This document shows positions 42,704 through 53,253 of a stretch of 64,000 nucleotides of DNA, in pieces. Source of the DNA: Agapetus fuscipes (lineage: Eukaryota > Arthropoda > Insecta > Trichoptera > Glossosomatidae). The position numbers and the translations under genes are program-made. The stretch's first letter is position 1, and each line of letters begins with the position of its first letter. Location: the NCBI GenBank assembly GCA_951799405.1, contig OX637363.1, forward strand, positions 8,928,001-8,992,000, given 5' to 3'. The notes beneath the pieces were generated by a model. The model saw only the letters and a program-made list of their open reading frames with translations, made no database searches and was not told where the DNA came from.

Positions 42704-43066
42704 TTAAAAAAAAATTATTAAATTATAAATATAAAATAAATCGGGCAAATATCGGGGGGGAGTCGGCAAGCTCCTTGCCGGAGTAGCTCCTGGCAGGCTG
42801 TCCTCGCCCATGCCCGCGTCTCTACGCTGGGCCCTCTTGCCGTGCAACACCCAGCCTCCTGTAGCTTGGCACTCCTTGGGGCTCTCATCAGAGTGGTCGT
42901 CGCAGTCGTCGTCCTTGTCACACACCCAGGTGCAGGGAATGCAGCGCCCGTTGGCGCACTGGAACTGACGGGCGGAGCAGCCGGTGGTGTCAGATATGTG
43001 TCCAGCGCCAGCAATCACGTAACAAGTCCCAGTAAACAGTGCACAGAACGAAAACACAAACCACAT
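42704..43066 (-). CDS. LDL-receptor class A exon with signal peptide (partial gene)
   Basis: On the minus strand, ATG at 43066-43064 starts a hydrophobic leader ([20 protein letters not shown]). It leads directly into one complete LDL-receptor class A repeat: [13 protein letters not shown], then [18 protein letters not shown] and EC. Six cysteines and the acidic calcium-binding DCDDHSDE are intact. The longest frame starts at 43141, but the internal methionine gives a normal signal peptide. After the repeat the frame runs on through non-repetitive sequence to a stop at 42704. The real exon end is not clear, since no strong GT donor was found. The stretch 42770-43020 is much more GC-rich than its surroundings, as expected of a coding exon. 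It could be the first exon of a lipoprotein-receptor-like host gene or a captured exon inside the hAT unit. Confidence 0.65.
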   Translation of the reverse strand: MWFVFSFCALFTGTCYVIAGAGHISDTTGCSARQFQCANGRCIPCTWVCDKDDDCDDHSDESPKECQATGGWVLHGKRAQRRDAGMGEDSLPGATPARSLPTPPRYLPDLFYIYNLIIFF

Positions 43067-43284
43067 TTTACATCCAAAAATCAATGCGAGGGCAGACTGC
43101 CTCTCGTTGGAATACATGTCGAGAATCCCGCTACAATTCACTGTTCACACTTGAATTTTTGTTTGGAGTAGAATACACAGCTTGAATTTTATTTGGATTT
43201 GGAACGCGTACGCCGATATCTAGTATGAATTATTGACTTCAATGCCTGCATTTTTTTAGAAGTTGCCAGAGTTCAGTTGTAATT

Positions 43285-43400
43285 ATACTAACCTATAAGT
43301 CAATGAATGTAAGGCTCATATTTAATGCATGCCCACAAGCAGGTTTTTAAATCAGGATTGAAGACATGTCTGTTCAGGGCTATGGCTCTGCAGTGCACTT
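43285..43400. mobile_element. RTE-D scrap plus CR1-like C-terminal scrap
   Basis: AACCTATAAGTCAATGAATG and TAATGCATGCCCACAAGCAGG are RTE-D UTR words on the minus strand with the middle deleted. Then, on the plus strand, FKSGLKTCLFRAMA resembles a CR1-type protein end. Confidence 0.45.
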
Positions 43401-43544
43401 GCAGTGAACTCACAGAACGGCACTAAAAATATTGTCAAATTATTATTTCTGTAATACAAAATAAACAATGTTTTTGAAATTTTAGTATTTTGATAGGACT
43501 TGTTACGCTCACACAAAAATAATATCCGGAAGTATAATGAATTC

Positions 43545-43870
43545 AATTATTCATGGTAACTCATACGATCTTGCTTTTGAATATCAGTGGTATAATCACA
43601 ATGATCACATACAAATTCTTTATGTGCTGTGTTTTAGTGTATGCTTTGTCAAACAACTCAAACGTGTAGTTTTGAAATCACACTCATCACAAGTAAATGG
43701 CTTTGAACCAACGTGAGATAGTTTATGAGTTTTCAAGCAACTCGAATATGAAGTTTGATAATCACATTTGTCACAAGCGAATGGTTTTAATTCATTGTGT
43801 GTTATTTTGTGAGTTTTTAAATGATCTAACCGCAGAGCTTTATAATCACACTGATCACAGGCAAATTCTT
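43545..43870 (-). pseudogene. C2H2 zinc-finger array fragment, frameshifted
   Basis: On the minus strand four successive fingers can be read. They are FACDQCDYKALRLDHLKTH, FACDKCDYQTSYSSCLKTH and FTCDECDFKTTRLSCLTKH, each with CxxC and HxxxH-type spacing. After a one-base shift near 43630 comes VCDHCDYTTDIQKQDRMSYH, which lacks the first zinc-binding histidine. Linkers (ELKPF, GSKPF) are the usual C2H2 linker form. There is no start codon, and the array begins right next to the hAT terminal region at 43880. It is a broken fragment of a multi-finger gene. The family cannot be named. Confidence 0.8.
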
Positions 43871-43970
43871 TAAGCCTTGTGGCTAAAGAGGTAAAATGTC
43901 GATCTCCTATTCATTAATTTTTGCTAGGTCGATCTCCTCAAGAAAAAGTATGGGCACCCCTGTTCTATTG

Positions 43971-44509
43971 TGTTCGACAGGCCCAGCTGTGTCTCTTACC
44001 ATCCATCAATGCCGTTAGCTAGTTTCGTGTCCACCTTGTACATACGTCAACGGTTCTAACTGCGGGATTTGTATCGTTGGGTATGCGACGCAGCGCGCGA
44101 ATTTGGTTTAGAATTCAAATGCGGGATCTAACATTAAAATGTCGCTGAAATGCTTGTTGGGGTCTAAATATACCAGCGCCTGTCAAACGTTTCGACTTGG
44201 TGGCCGTCGAATTGGTTTTGGAGTAATTCAATGAAAAATTCAAAATTTTTGACCTCATCCAATCATTCACAAGAATGAAATTCAATATCTATATATGAAA
44301 TTGATCTTGCGACTGTAAATAAATGTAACGTTGATACCATTCTGGCAGCAATTTTTCCTATCTCATGTAATTGCTATCCATTACTCTTCTCATGATTTCT
44401 TTAGTCACTTGCATATCAAATTGGAACTGTATTTAAAATTCAGCAAATGAAGAAACCATTGCACTAAAACTATATTTAAAACTGCCGCAACGAGAGTAAA
44501 AACAACCAT
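43971..44509. other. No recognised feature
   Basis: Spacer of mixed composition with no supported gene. Confidence 0.35.
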
Positions 44510-44772
44510 GTCGGTGTTATGGCCGAGGGAGCCTAGTGGACTGATCTTTCTGACGTGTTTGGAATTGAACAACGTTGGTTCGATCCTCGCCTGGGTCATT
44601 TGACCATAATTTTAACCCTGGTTCAACAGATATTATTGGGTAATTATTATTAATAATGCAGTAAAATAAACAAAAATGAATTATTAATTGATAATATTAA
44701 CACATGTTTCTGGCCAGGCAGAAAAGGTTGGTAAATTGCATTCGTCTTCACATTTTTTTTTTTTTATGAAAA
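44510..44772 (+). mobile_element. SINE-C copy 3, with altered middle
   Basis: GTCGGTGTTATGGCCGAGGG, TTGGTTCGATCCTCG and AACCCTGGTTCAACAGAT are intact. An AT-rich stretch replaces part of the body before TCTGGCCAGGC. Confidence 0.75.
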
Positions 44773-44878
44773 AAAAACGCAACTAAGCTATGCGTGTAGT
44801 GTATCTTCTTGCCGCGTTTCCAAATCGCCAAATGTTATTACCGAGGGCATCACATGTGGCAATTCGGCACCTATTATA
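44773..44878 (-). mobile_element. SINE-B 3' end
   Basis: AACGCAACTAAGCTATGCG, TTCTTGCCGCGTTTCC and a repeated GCCAAATG / GGCAATTCGG segment. Confidence 0.6.
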
Positions 44879-44879
44879 T

Positions 44880-44995
44880 TTGAGAATTTATATTTTTATG
44901 CGTAAGCGCGAGCTTACACGTGATTGCTTGTGAGCATCCATGTAATATGAATCTTAAATGCTGATACACACGTGCAACTTAGATTAAAGCTGATT
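44880..44995 (+). mobile_element. RTE-D 3' UTR, last ~110 bp
   Basis: TAAGCGCGAGCTTACACGTG, ATGTAATATGAATCTTAAATG and GTGCAACTTAGATTAAAG. Confidence 0.7.
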
Positions 44996-45389
44996 ACATA
45001 TAGGTAATAAGTGCTCACTGATCTTAAAAAAGAAGACTAATAATGCCACACACTTTGAGAAGCTGTCATATAATAAGCGTGCACGCAGGAAGTGTCGTAA
45101 GCGCGACGACCGGAATATGCCGAAGTTGCACGATCAAAAGAGCCGACCGCGAACATGATTCAATGTTTGATATGCAGATGTAATAAAGCGATATCTATTT
45201 GGACATGGTTTACAATTGTAGAGAGACAAATAAGGGAGCCATGAAGAATAATTATTTAAAATCAATATTGATATTAAAAACACGTCGTCCATCTTTTCAG
45301 GATGCATAAATCAAGGTTTGAATTTGATTTTCTTACAAGCGCATGCAGTATGTTTCAAAGTGAAACTAGACGCCATTGCAATTGTTGGT
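44996..45389. other. No recognised feature
   Basis: No supported gene. Confidence 0.35.
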
Positions 45390-45860
45390 TCTAATCTAAT
45401 CAAAGTTGCAAAGATATGTAACAGTGGGGATTCGTATTTTATGCATTTTCACAAGAAGACACGTATAAATTCGCGCTTGTAGTACCAACCTATAGGTCAA
45501 GGAACATATACAACAAGTTACATTTTTAAATCACAAATAATAATATCGCAAAAAATACAGAATAGAAAATTGTAATTTTACAACCCCAGTCCTAACATAA
45601 ACAGATCCCCAGTCCTAATTTACAGATCAACCGCCATTTCCTTTTGTTCTTACATACTTCTTTCATTTCATCCAGAGTCATAACCTTCTGCATATAAGCT
45701 CTCCTTTTATTATGACTCTGGATATCCCATTCATTCGCTATTTCAGAAATTCGGTCCATCCATACCAACCTTTCTCGGTTTTCCTCTGACACGACATCCA
45801 TCTATTCTTGCAACATATACACTCTTCGTCAGTCTTTCATAATTCATCATCATCATCATA
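45390..45860 (-). mobile_element. RTE-D 3' end with decayed coding tail
   Basis: Two shifted frames carry ERLTKSVYVARIDGCR and WMDRISEIANEWDIQSHNKRR. A deletion removes the CTGACC to GCATG part of the UTR. The tail is TCTAATCTAATCAAAG. Confidence 0.8.
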
Positions 45861-46149
45861 TTATAACTCTGTTTAATGAACTTCAAAGAGATTATTTTAT
45901 ACCGGTTGCATTTTTTAAATTTCACGATTAAAAAAATTAAGCCTGCCCTACGGATTTTATTTTTATTTTAAAATATAATGTTTTGTTCCAAAAACCATGT
46001 AAACTTTTTTATTGTTCCTTTAGCATTGCATGTTTTTAACCGACAATGTTTTTTTGTCCGGAACATGCTTTTTGTGATGCTTTTGTGTTGAATAAAAAAA
46101 CAAAAATAAACGTTGGATTATTTGATATCAAATGAATGGTTAACATTAT

Positions 46150-46427
46150 TTTTTTATGTTAAATTGTTGTGTTCCTTGACTTGTAGGTTGTTATGCGGCT
46201 GACCACCCATAATATAAAAAATTGGTTCACTTTGCCAATGTCACCCCTGTTTCAGGGAAGGACGGCAAGAGTTGCAAGGCTTATGTTCATTTGAGATTAG
46301 GTTTTTATATTGTAGGTCCACATGCGGCATGTGTTAGCGCGAAATTATACATATCTGCTTGTGGGAATGCATTTAATTTAGATCTTGAATGATATATATA
46401 TCTTTGCAGCTTAGATTAGATTAAATG
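46150..46427 (+). mobile_element. RTE-D 3' UTR, full, (TTAGA)n tail
   Basis: TTCCTTGACTTGTAGGTTG through CTTAGATTAGATTA. Confidence 0.85.
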
Positions 46428-46669
46428 ATCAAAATGAGTATAATCTAAGTTGCTGAAACAGATAACAATTGCGGTTCATATGAGCCGTATAGAACCAAAA
46501 GCGGATATTAAGGATTTCTTTCAATAATTTGACAGAATCGTGTATTTTTTATTAATGTCGTTTATATATTAAACACATAATTTTTAACGACATTTTTAGG
46601 GCACGCATCCGTTTTATATGTCCATACATCTATGCAACTTGGATCAGGTATATATTAAAAATAAAAAAG

Positions 46670-46945
46670 TTAGGATGACTTATTTGGTGAGCGCTGGTTT
46701 TATGGGAATCACACTTCAAGAGCTCTCTGCGATCTTGGTAGTCGCTATAAAAAGCGCCAATACTCAAGCAAGACCCAGTTGATGTAAGCCTGGATGGACC
46801 TTTAGTGACCGGTCTTTGGTGAAGGTAAAGGAATTTTTCAACCCAGCGAAGGAAAATATAAATGGTATGTTTTTGTGATTCGAACCCAAAACCTTCCATG
46901 TACGAGTCCGAAGCGTTTCCACTAGACTACGAACCGGTCATATGC
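46670..46945 (-). mobile_element. SINE-A, tail type 1
   Basis: Minus-strand copy: TTATTTGGTGAGCGCTGG tail, body, TTTGTGATTCGAACCC B-box complement and CTAGACTACGAACCGGTC head. Confidence 0.85.
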
Positions 46946-47335
46946 TAATCGAATTATAAACCTATCCGGCAATAAAAAAAATGTACTCAAAGATATTTCT
47001 AGTCAATTCTTCACACTTTAATTTCAAGGAATTCGCTAATGGATAATAGAAAAAACTAACGTTAGTAATTACTTACATTTCGCGTATTTAAAAGGCGATA
47101 GGGTTGACTATGAATACGGCGATTCAATATGGTTTTCTGGCAAGAGCACGGAAAATCCTTTGAGAATTTTCAAAGCCTTGTACAATACTTGGTTAGTATA
47201 AAGTGAACATACATATATGAAAGTACTTTTTGTATGTAGTTGCAAAGACACAATAGCTAAGAGAATGAAATGCTTTCAAATTAAAAATTGTAAGTCGAAA
47301 CAAAGGATTATACTTTCAACTAACTAACCTACACA
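46946..47335. other. No recognised feature
   Basis: AT-rich spacer with no supported gene. Confidence 0.35.
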
Positions 47336-47809
47336 TAAAGTGTAACTTCTTGCCTGCGTTATCCCCGAAGGGATCGCATGTGGCGATTCGGGACCTATTT
47401 ATTTTTACGGGTAAAAGGGCCGGCCTCACACAAACCACTTTCAGTTGAAGTGTGGGTTTCCCAGCTCCTGGGGGGGCTGGTTCTCATTTCTTCTGAAGGC
47501 TGAGTAAACCTTGAGATCAAACCCTTGTTCTCTGCATGAAATGCAAGCATTCTACCAATTGAGCTATCGTCATTTTTTACGAGCTTGGTCGTCGTCGCTA
47601 CAAAGCGCCAATTCTCAAGCAAGACCCACTTGCTGTAAGGCTGGATGGACCTTTGGTGACCGGTCATTGGTACAGTTTTATGAATTTTTCAACCCGGCAA
47701 AGAGCAAATTTGAAAACATAAATGGTATGTGTTTTGTGCTCCGCCGGGATTCGAACCCACAACATTTCCAGTCAAAGTCCGAAGTGTTACCACTGAACTA
47801 CGGACCGGT
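47336..47809 (-). mobile_element. Dimeric SINE A-B (second locus)
   Basis: On the minus strand SINE-A (47809 to about 47575; B-box complement GGGATTCGAACCC at 47747) runs into SINE-B (about 47571-47336; head complement CTACCAATTGAGCTATCG). The junction contains CGTAAAAAATGACGATAGC. SINE-B ends ACACATAAAGTGTAACTTC. Confidence 0.85.
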
Positions 47810-47904
47810 ACTTACTAACTGAAACAAAATATACATGCAATTTATACACTAAAAAAAAATCGGTTCGTAAGTTATTTTTCTTCTATTGGTGCCACTTCTG
47901 AAAC

Positions 47905-48200
47905 TGCACGTACAGTGCAACTTCTCACCGCGTCGTACCCAAAGGTGTTGCATTTGGATTATGGAACCTATCTACTTTCATAGGTGAGGATGCCGGCCTT
48001 ACGCCAACCACATCACTGATTTCCCACCTACCGAAGAGGTTGAGTCTCATTTCTTGTGAAAGCTGAGTGAACCTGACGGCATTTTTATTTTGGGTTTGAA
48101 ATAAATAATTCAAAGAGAAATAATTTGTGTTACCCTTGGCGGGGATCGAACCCTAGCCCCTTGGAATGGAACGCAAGTATTCTACCACCACTAGATTTAT
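47905..48200 (-). mobile_element. SINE-B, diverged
   Basis: CACGTACAGTGCAACTTC, body with CTCATTTCTTGTGAAAGCTG, GGGTTTGAAAT and head GGGGATCGAACCC / GCAAGTATTCTACCACC. Confidence 0.8.
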
Positions 48201-48481
48201 GCAATACAATTTTCTAAACGGAAATATAAATTTCTTCACTTAATTATTCAATTAAAATGCATTGAGCGGAATGCATAAAATGATACTAAAACTGACAAAG
48301 GATTGTTTTACGTACGAGCATCACCATTGCCAGACCAAGATATTTCTGGGCAATCGTACACTCTACACAGAAAACGTATTTTTGCAACTTTTGCTGCCAT
48401 TTACATTCAAGCGCTCTCCATTCATGCCATATCTGAGAAGACAACAAAAATAAAACACAAAAGTTGAACGATTCAAACGGG
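48201..48481. other. No recognised feature
   Basis: No supported gene. Confidence 0.3.
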
Positions 48482-48967
48482 GCTATTCTTAGACATTTCA
48501 GTCGTCGGTTGAGCCCACGCTTTGACAAACTTATGATGCCTGGGCTGGAAGTTTTATCAGCACGGTCATTCTTACCTACCGAATTTTGTAACATTTCGCA
48601 CGCTTAATCATAAAGAGAAATAACTCAAAAAATAAGAATGTTGGGAAATCACGTTTAAAGTTCAGACAACCAGTACAACTTGTATGAGATGAAAAAGGCG
48701 ACCGATATTTTATCTCGGTCATATTCGTCCAAATTGAACGGCTGTCGCATTCTACCTATTCTTCTCGCATTGTTCTTGCGTTTTATAACAAAATCTCGAT
48801 TTTCCCAATTTTTCAGTTATTGCTCTTTATTATTAAGCGTGCGATTTGTATCAAGATAAATCAGCTGTTCACTTGCGGCCATCTTGTATTGAAAGGTCTT
48901 CATACGAATGCATCATTAGTTTGTCAATGCGTGGGCTCAACGGACGACTAAAATGTCTAAGAATAGC
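48482..48967. mobile_element. MITE-G copy 3, longer variant
   Basis: GCTATTCTTAGACATTTCAG and complement at the ends, GAGCCCACGCTTTGACAAAC inside. The centre is enlarged to about 370 bp and contains duplicated TTATTAAGCGTGCG-type words. Confidence 0.75.
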
Positions 48968-49254
48968 ACCGAAAGGGTTCAAATGACATTTATCTGTTAG
49001 CAAGATAGTTTTCCCGCAGAAAAAGTGTACAGGAATAAACGAATGAAATGTGTAGGATTCTTATTACATTTTTCACTTTTATTAATTTAAGTAATGTTTC
49101 AGGGAAAGGCGGCAAGAGTAGCAGGCTTTATGTAAACTTAAAGTTGAGTGTTTTCTAAAACTATATACATACGTTTTGACGAAACACGAATATTATTTAA
49201 CGTTTTAAGAAATCAGTTTTAGCATTATCAATTTTATAAAGCAAAATCTACAAT

Positions 49255-49735
49255 TTTAGTTGCAAAGATAAACATACAATGAGGAGTCATATTTATTGCA
49301 TGCCCTTAAACTAACAAGATCGCGCTAACACATCGCTCCCCCCGTTCTTGTTTACCGTACACGCCAATCTTGTCCAATATGACTCTTTCATGCAGTTATC
49401 TTAATAATCCAATTCTACACAATCTGAGCTAAGAAAAACCGTAAAACTCGATAATGTGAGAGTTTTTTTGAATATTTTTAAAATAAATTTCTTGTTTTCA
49501 TAAGACACATTGGTCCAGTACACATGCAAACATTGCTCATGTAAAATTTTCTCAATGGCGTATACGGTAAACAAGAACTAAGGCAGCGATATGTCGCATC
49601 TGTGTTACCCATTTAAAAATCAATCCACAAAAATGAACGAAAGCTCTGCAACTCTTACGAACCATCCTCAAACAGGGGTTACATAGGCAAGTGAAGTTTT
49701 TTTTTAAGCATGGGAGGACAGCCTCATTTCGACCT
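49255..49735 (-). mobile_element. Old RTE-D 3' UTR split by MITE-H
   Basis: CATATTTATTGCATGCCC and GATCGCGCTAACACA before the MITE, then ATGTCGCATCTGTG, AACGAAAGCTCTGCAACTC and GGGAGGACAGCCTCAT after it. Identity is low, so this is an old copy. Confidence 0.7.
49333..49589 (+). mobile_element. MITE-H, full length
   Basis: TCGCTCCCCCCGTTCTTG start and complement of TCGCTGCCTTAGTTCTTG end, 257 bp, right flank TA. Confidence 0.9.
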
Positions 49736-50520
49736 GAATATCCAGAGTCATAATAAAAGGAGAGCTTGTATGAAGAAGGTTATGACTCTGGATGAAATGA
49801 AAAAAGTATGTAAGGACAGAAATAAATGGCGGTTGATCTGTAATATTGGCGGCTAGGAAAAGGGTTTTTTTAAAATTGTATCTTTGTATTCCGTAATTGT
49901 TTTTATGTTTATCCATATATATTTTTTATGAAATTTGTTGTGTATGTTTCTGACTTATAAGTTGGTACCTATATAGCTGACCACCCATACTGTAGAAAAT
50001 GTTCACTTAGCCAAGGTCACCCCTGTTTCAGGGAAGATCGGCGGGAGTTTCACGGTGTATGTTGATTTGAGATTTGGGTTTTTATGTTGTAGGTTCACCT
50101 GCGGCATGTACAAGCGAAAACTTAATACGTGTTGCTTGTGAAAATATAGTTTTTTTTTATTTGGCCTGTCCGTAGTCCAGTGGCAACACTTCGGACTCGT
50201 AAATGGAAGATTGTGGGTTCGAATCCCGGCGGGACACAAAAAAATACCATTTATACTTTCAAATTTGCTTTTCGCTAGGTTGAAAAATTCATAAACCTTT
50301 ACGAAAGACCGGTCATCAAAAGGTCCATCCAGCCTTACATCAACTGGGTCTTGATTGAGAATAGAGGTTTTCTACAGCGACGACCAAGCTCGCAGAAGGC
50401 TCTTGAGGTGTGATACACACAAAAACAGCACTCACCAAATAAATCAGCCTATTATTTTTTTTTTTTTAAATAGTGTGAATCCTCAATTTTACATATATTT
50501 GCAACTTAGATTAGATTAGA
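49735..50520 (+). mobile_element. RTE-D 3' end with nested SINE-A
   Basis: The plus strand from 49738 encodes RACMKKVMTLDEMKKVCKDRNKW and the family ending, then the UTR up to GCTTGTGAAAATATAGT. It resumes AATAGTGTGAATCCTC and ends TTAGATTAGATTAGA. Confidence 0.85.
50155..50468 (+). mobile_element. SINE-A, tail type 1, nested in RTE-D
   Basis: GGCCTGTCCGTAGTCCAGTGG, B box GGGTTCGAATCCC at 50216, body, GGCTCTTGAGGTGTGATAC tail and T-rich end. The flanks suggest a short duplication related to AATAGT. Confidence 0.9.
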
Positions 50521-51059
50521 AGTCAAAGTAGGTACTGCATGTAGTCGAGTCAAAGAGGTGCAGGAAGTGTGAATTTTGTATTTTAATTTATTCAAGCACT
50601 TCAGAAACAGTTTGGTCACAAAACAAGTGAGGATGTTGACGTCACAGCGTTCCATCAAGTGACTGAATTTCCCGACCACGCCAGTCACACAACGAGCGAC
50701 TGTTGACTCTGCAACTTAAATAGCGACCACTCGGAACGTGACCGCAAACAAATATCAACTTCGGAGTTTATTAGATCCTTTTACTCATTGACTTATGATA
50801 TCTGTGGACTTGAAATTATTTTAACGAAAATAGACATTATACATATGTTTCAACCTACTTACGAAAGTGGTCATTAGTAAGAAAGAGAACAAATAACTTC
50901 ACTGTTGCATTTCCATGTGTACATACAAAACAACTCGGGCGAATGTAAAAATGTTTCTAGAAAGGTGGCAGCATTGCCGCGTGCGTACTATGCCCGGAGC
51001 AGTCCGAACATAGACGCATGCGGTATAAATCTTGTGATTGTAAAATTTTAAAGAAGAAG
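50521..51059. other. No recognised feature
   Basis: No supported gene. Confidence 0.35.
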
Positions 51060-51245
51060 ATTTGTGGAAAGGAATGCAATCCACCAACCTATTTTACCTG
51101 GCCAGTTGTCTTCATGCGAAAGCAGAAGCTTGTGTGCATGCAACGGCATCTGTTGAACCAGGGTCGAAGTTATTGTCGCGGGATTTGAACCAGCGTTATC
51201 CGGTTCCAAATAACCTGTCTTGATCCCCGCGGCTATAACACCGAC
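51060..51245 (-). mobile_element. SINE-C copy 4
   Basis: Complement of the SINE-C head at 51245 (CCGCGGCTATAACACCGAC), GGATTTGAACCAGCG near the B box, body to GGAAAGGAATGCAATCC. Confidence 0.85.
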
Positions 51246-51669
51246 ATTTTTGACAAAATTGACGAATTTTAAAGAAAAAAGGCATTATTTTAGGACATTA
51301 GGGCATGTGTTGTCATTGGGTGTCGAAACACAAAATGGAGAAAGCAAGAAAACATAAGATTTGACACGTAAAAACATATTTTGCAACACAACTGCAACGT
51401 TTGACAGGACTGAGACAAAAGTTGTAGATAGTATGTATCGATGCAGTAAGTTAGTTTCTGCTCCTCTTTGTTATTACTCAATGCTTTTATCCCATGTCTA
51501 CAACCAAGGGCGCCCGCAGAATATTTTCCCAGGGGGGGCAAGGCCACCGGGGGGTCTGGGGGGTATGACACTTTACAGAAAAAAAGTAAAAGTCAAAAAT
51601 GTTTTAAAGTAATATGTATTTGCTTCAAAATGAACTTAGGTGTGACATGATCTGAATGGATGTAAAATA

Positions 51670-53253
51670 TTATGACTTGAACAAGAATTGTACTCTTCTC
51701 TTATCCATTCCAAAAACATTGATGGTCTTTTCTATTAGCTCATCTTTTTGTTGTTTTACTGTGTTCCTATGAACAGACAGTAGACAGAGGCCGGTAAGCC
51801 GATCGTTTGACATGGTGCTCCTTATCCAAGTTTTTACTCGTCTCAGAGTACTGTAAAGAAACATAACAGTAAACATTTTAAAGATATAAACCATTTTTAC
51901 TCCTATAAACGAAATTAACCATTGTAAACTAAATTTCTGCCAACTACTGGTATACTTGACTTAGTATATATTTTAAAAGACTATTATGCAGAAATGGAAT
52001 AAAAAATAAATAAGTTAGACCTATAAAATCTAAGTAAATTTGCATGCAATTTAAAAAAAATTTAACTATTATTCTCACCTGAATGACCTCTCAATAGTAC
52101 AAGTTGTTGGTGGTAAACACAGTGCAATCTTGAGTGCCTTAGCAACTGACGGTAAAAAGTAAACATGTTCGTGTTGCAGAACATCTATAAGGTGCATTTT
52201 CTCCAAGTCCTTATAATCAGCTGGTGTGTTTGCCCACAGGTCATACCATAGGACTGATTCGTCCTTAAAGTTGTCTAACAACTTTCCATACATTTCAGCA
52301 ATTTTTACCACAGAACTTTCGTATTTTTCTTTGGGAAGGGCTTTCATGACTTTTGGATGCATGTTAAATATTTCAAAAGCAGGTTGGTTTTTTTCTGAAA
52401 ACCTGTCACTCAAGGATTGCACCAAAGAGTCTAAATATGGAAGAAACACCGACACTCTAAAATAATCATTTAAGGTCTCAGATGGTCGGTTTGATCGATG
52501 TATTTGTGTTCCACCAATGACTCGTGGCTTTGTGAGAGTAACACACAGAGCTGCAGCATTTTGTTCGACGGTCAACATTATTTTGGCGAACTCTTCTACA
52601 CTATTTGTTCTGTCGCTTTTAAAAATTTCAGCTAACCTTTGTATGTGTGTTGAAACTTTTAATAAGTCAACACTTGGACTTTGCAGCATTTGAGTTACGA
52701 TTTCAAGTTTACTGGAGTACACAGCTATTACTTGCATACATATTAAGAATGATGTTGTTGTTACAGCACAGTGGAGTTGAAATGCTTTCTGCCTCGTGTC
52801 CTTATTTCCTTCCATAGTTAAGTTTTCTAGAGCTTGAGCTATATCAACAAACTGTTCATTGAACTTTCTTATTGCTTTATACTTTTCAGTCCATCTGGTT
52901 TCACACAGTTTCTGCAGTGTCCCAATAACCGCTCTCCTCTGTCCATTTTCACGAAAAAACTTAATAACCTCTTTTACTGTTCCAACAGTATTTCTAACTT
53001 GTGGTAGCCTATTCAAATCATTGACGACTAAATTGAGCTTATGGCTAGAGCAATGGAAATACAGAGCCATAGGAAATTTTTCATTGATTCTTTTATGTAC
53101 ACCAGTAATATGACCAGCCATTGTACTACATCCATCATAGCCCTGTCCTACAACGTTATTTAAGTTTAAACCCCATGATGTTAATGTAGAGATGAGCCGG
53201 GCGGGCGCGATGTCTGTGTGTACGTGACAGTTTAAGAGGGTACAGTCAGTCAA
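51670..53253 (-). CDS. hAT transposase-like gene (P52rIPK/ZMYM1-like), two exons, 5'-shortened
   Basis: Exon 1 is 53253-52079 and exon 2 is 51850-51670, with a GT-AG intron at 52078-51851 (donor AG/GTGAGA, acceptor TTTCTTTACAG). The join keeps the frame (1356 nt, 451 residues) and rebuilds the hAT C-terminal motif CTIERSFS-TLRRVKTW-RSTMSNDRLTGL. Other landmarks are VGQGYDGCSTMAG (second acidic residue), FHCSSHKLNLVV (C..H motif) and ETRWTEKYKAI (RW motif). Proteins of this type are annotated as 52 kDa repressor of the inhibitor of the protein kinase or ZMYM1-like. The N-terminal zinc-binding domain and the first catalytic aspartate are missing, and the first 11 codons look like filler from a short duplicated sequence at 53253-53280. 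It is therefore probably a non-autonomous or dying copy. The start codon is only the first ATG in frame. Confidence 0.85.
51851..52078 (-). other. Intron of the hAT transposase gene
   Basis: A 228-bp AT-rich intron with canonical GTGAGA donor and pyrimidine-rich TTTCTTTACAG acceptor. It interrupts the C-terminal dimerisation motif in phase 2. Splicing is inferred from motif continuity. Confidence 0.85.

Larger units (their letters stand above)
38568..43962. mobile_element. Composite hAT-type unit bounded by 8-bp target duplication
   Basis: The left end CAGAGGTGCCCAAAC and the right end (complement CAGGGGTGCCCATAC) are near-identical inverted termini typical of hAT elements. The flanks are identical 8-mers, TTCTATTG, at 38560-38567 and 43963-43970. 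This 8-mer fits the nnnTAnnn target form reported for Buster-type hAT elements. Inside are a transposase C-terminal remnant, two RTE-D insertions, an LDL-receptor class A exon and a broken zinc-finger array. A second, inner hAT end lies at 38949, so the unit may have moved as a composite of two hAT copies with DNA between them. The duplication is seen directly. Mobilisation as one unit is inferred. Confidence 0.65.

Noticed and set aside
51290..51650. Frames over the hAT left end
   Set aside because: They read through the G-rich terminal repeat and are not part of the spliced transposase.
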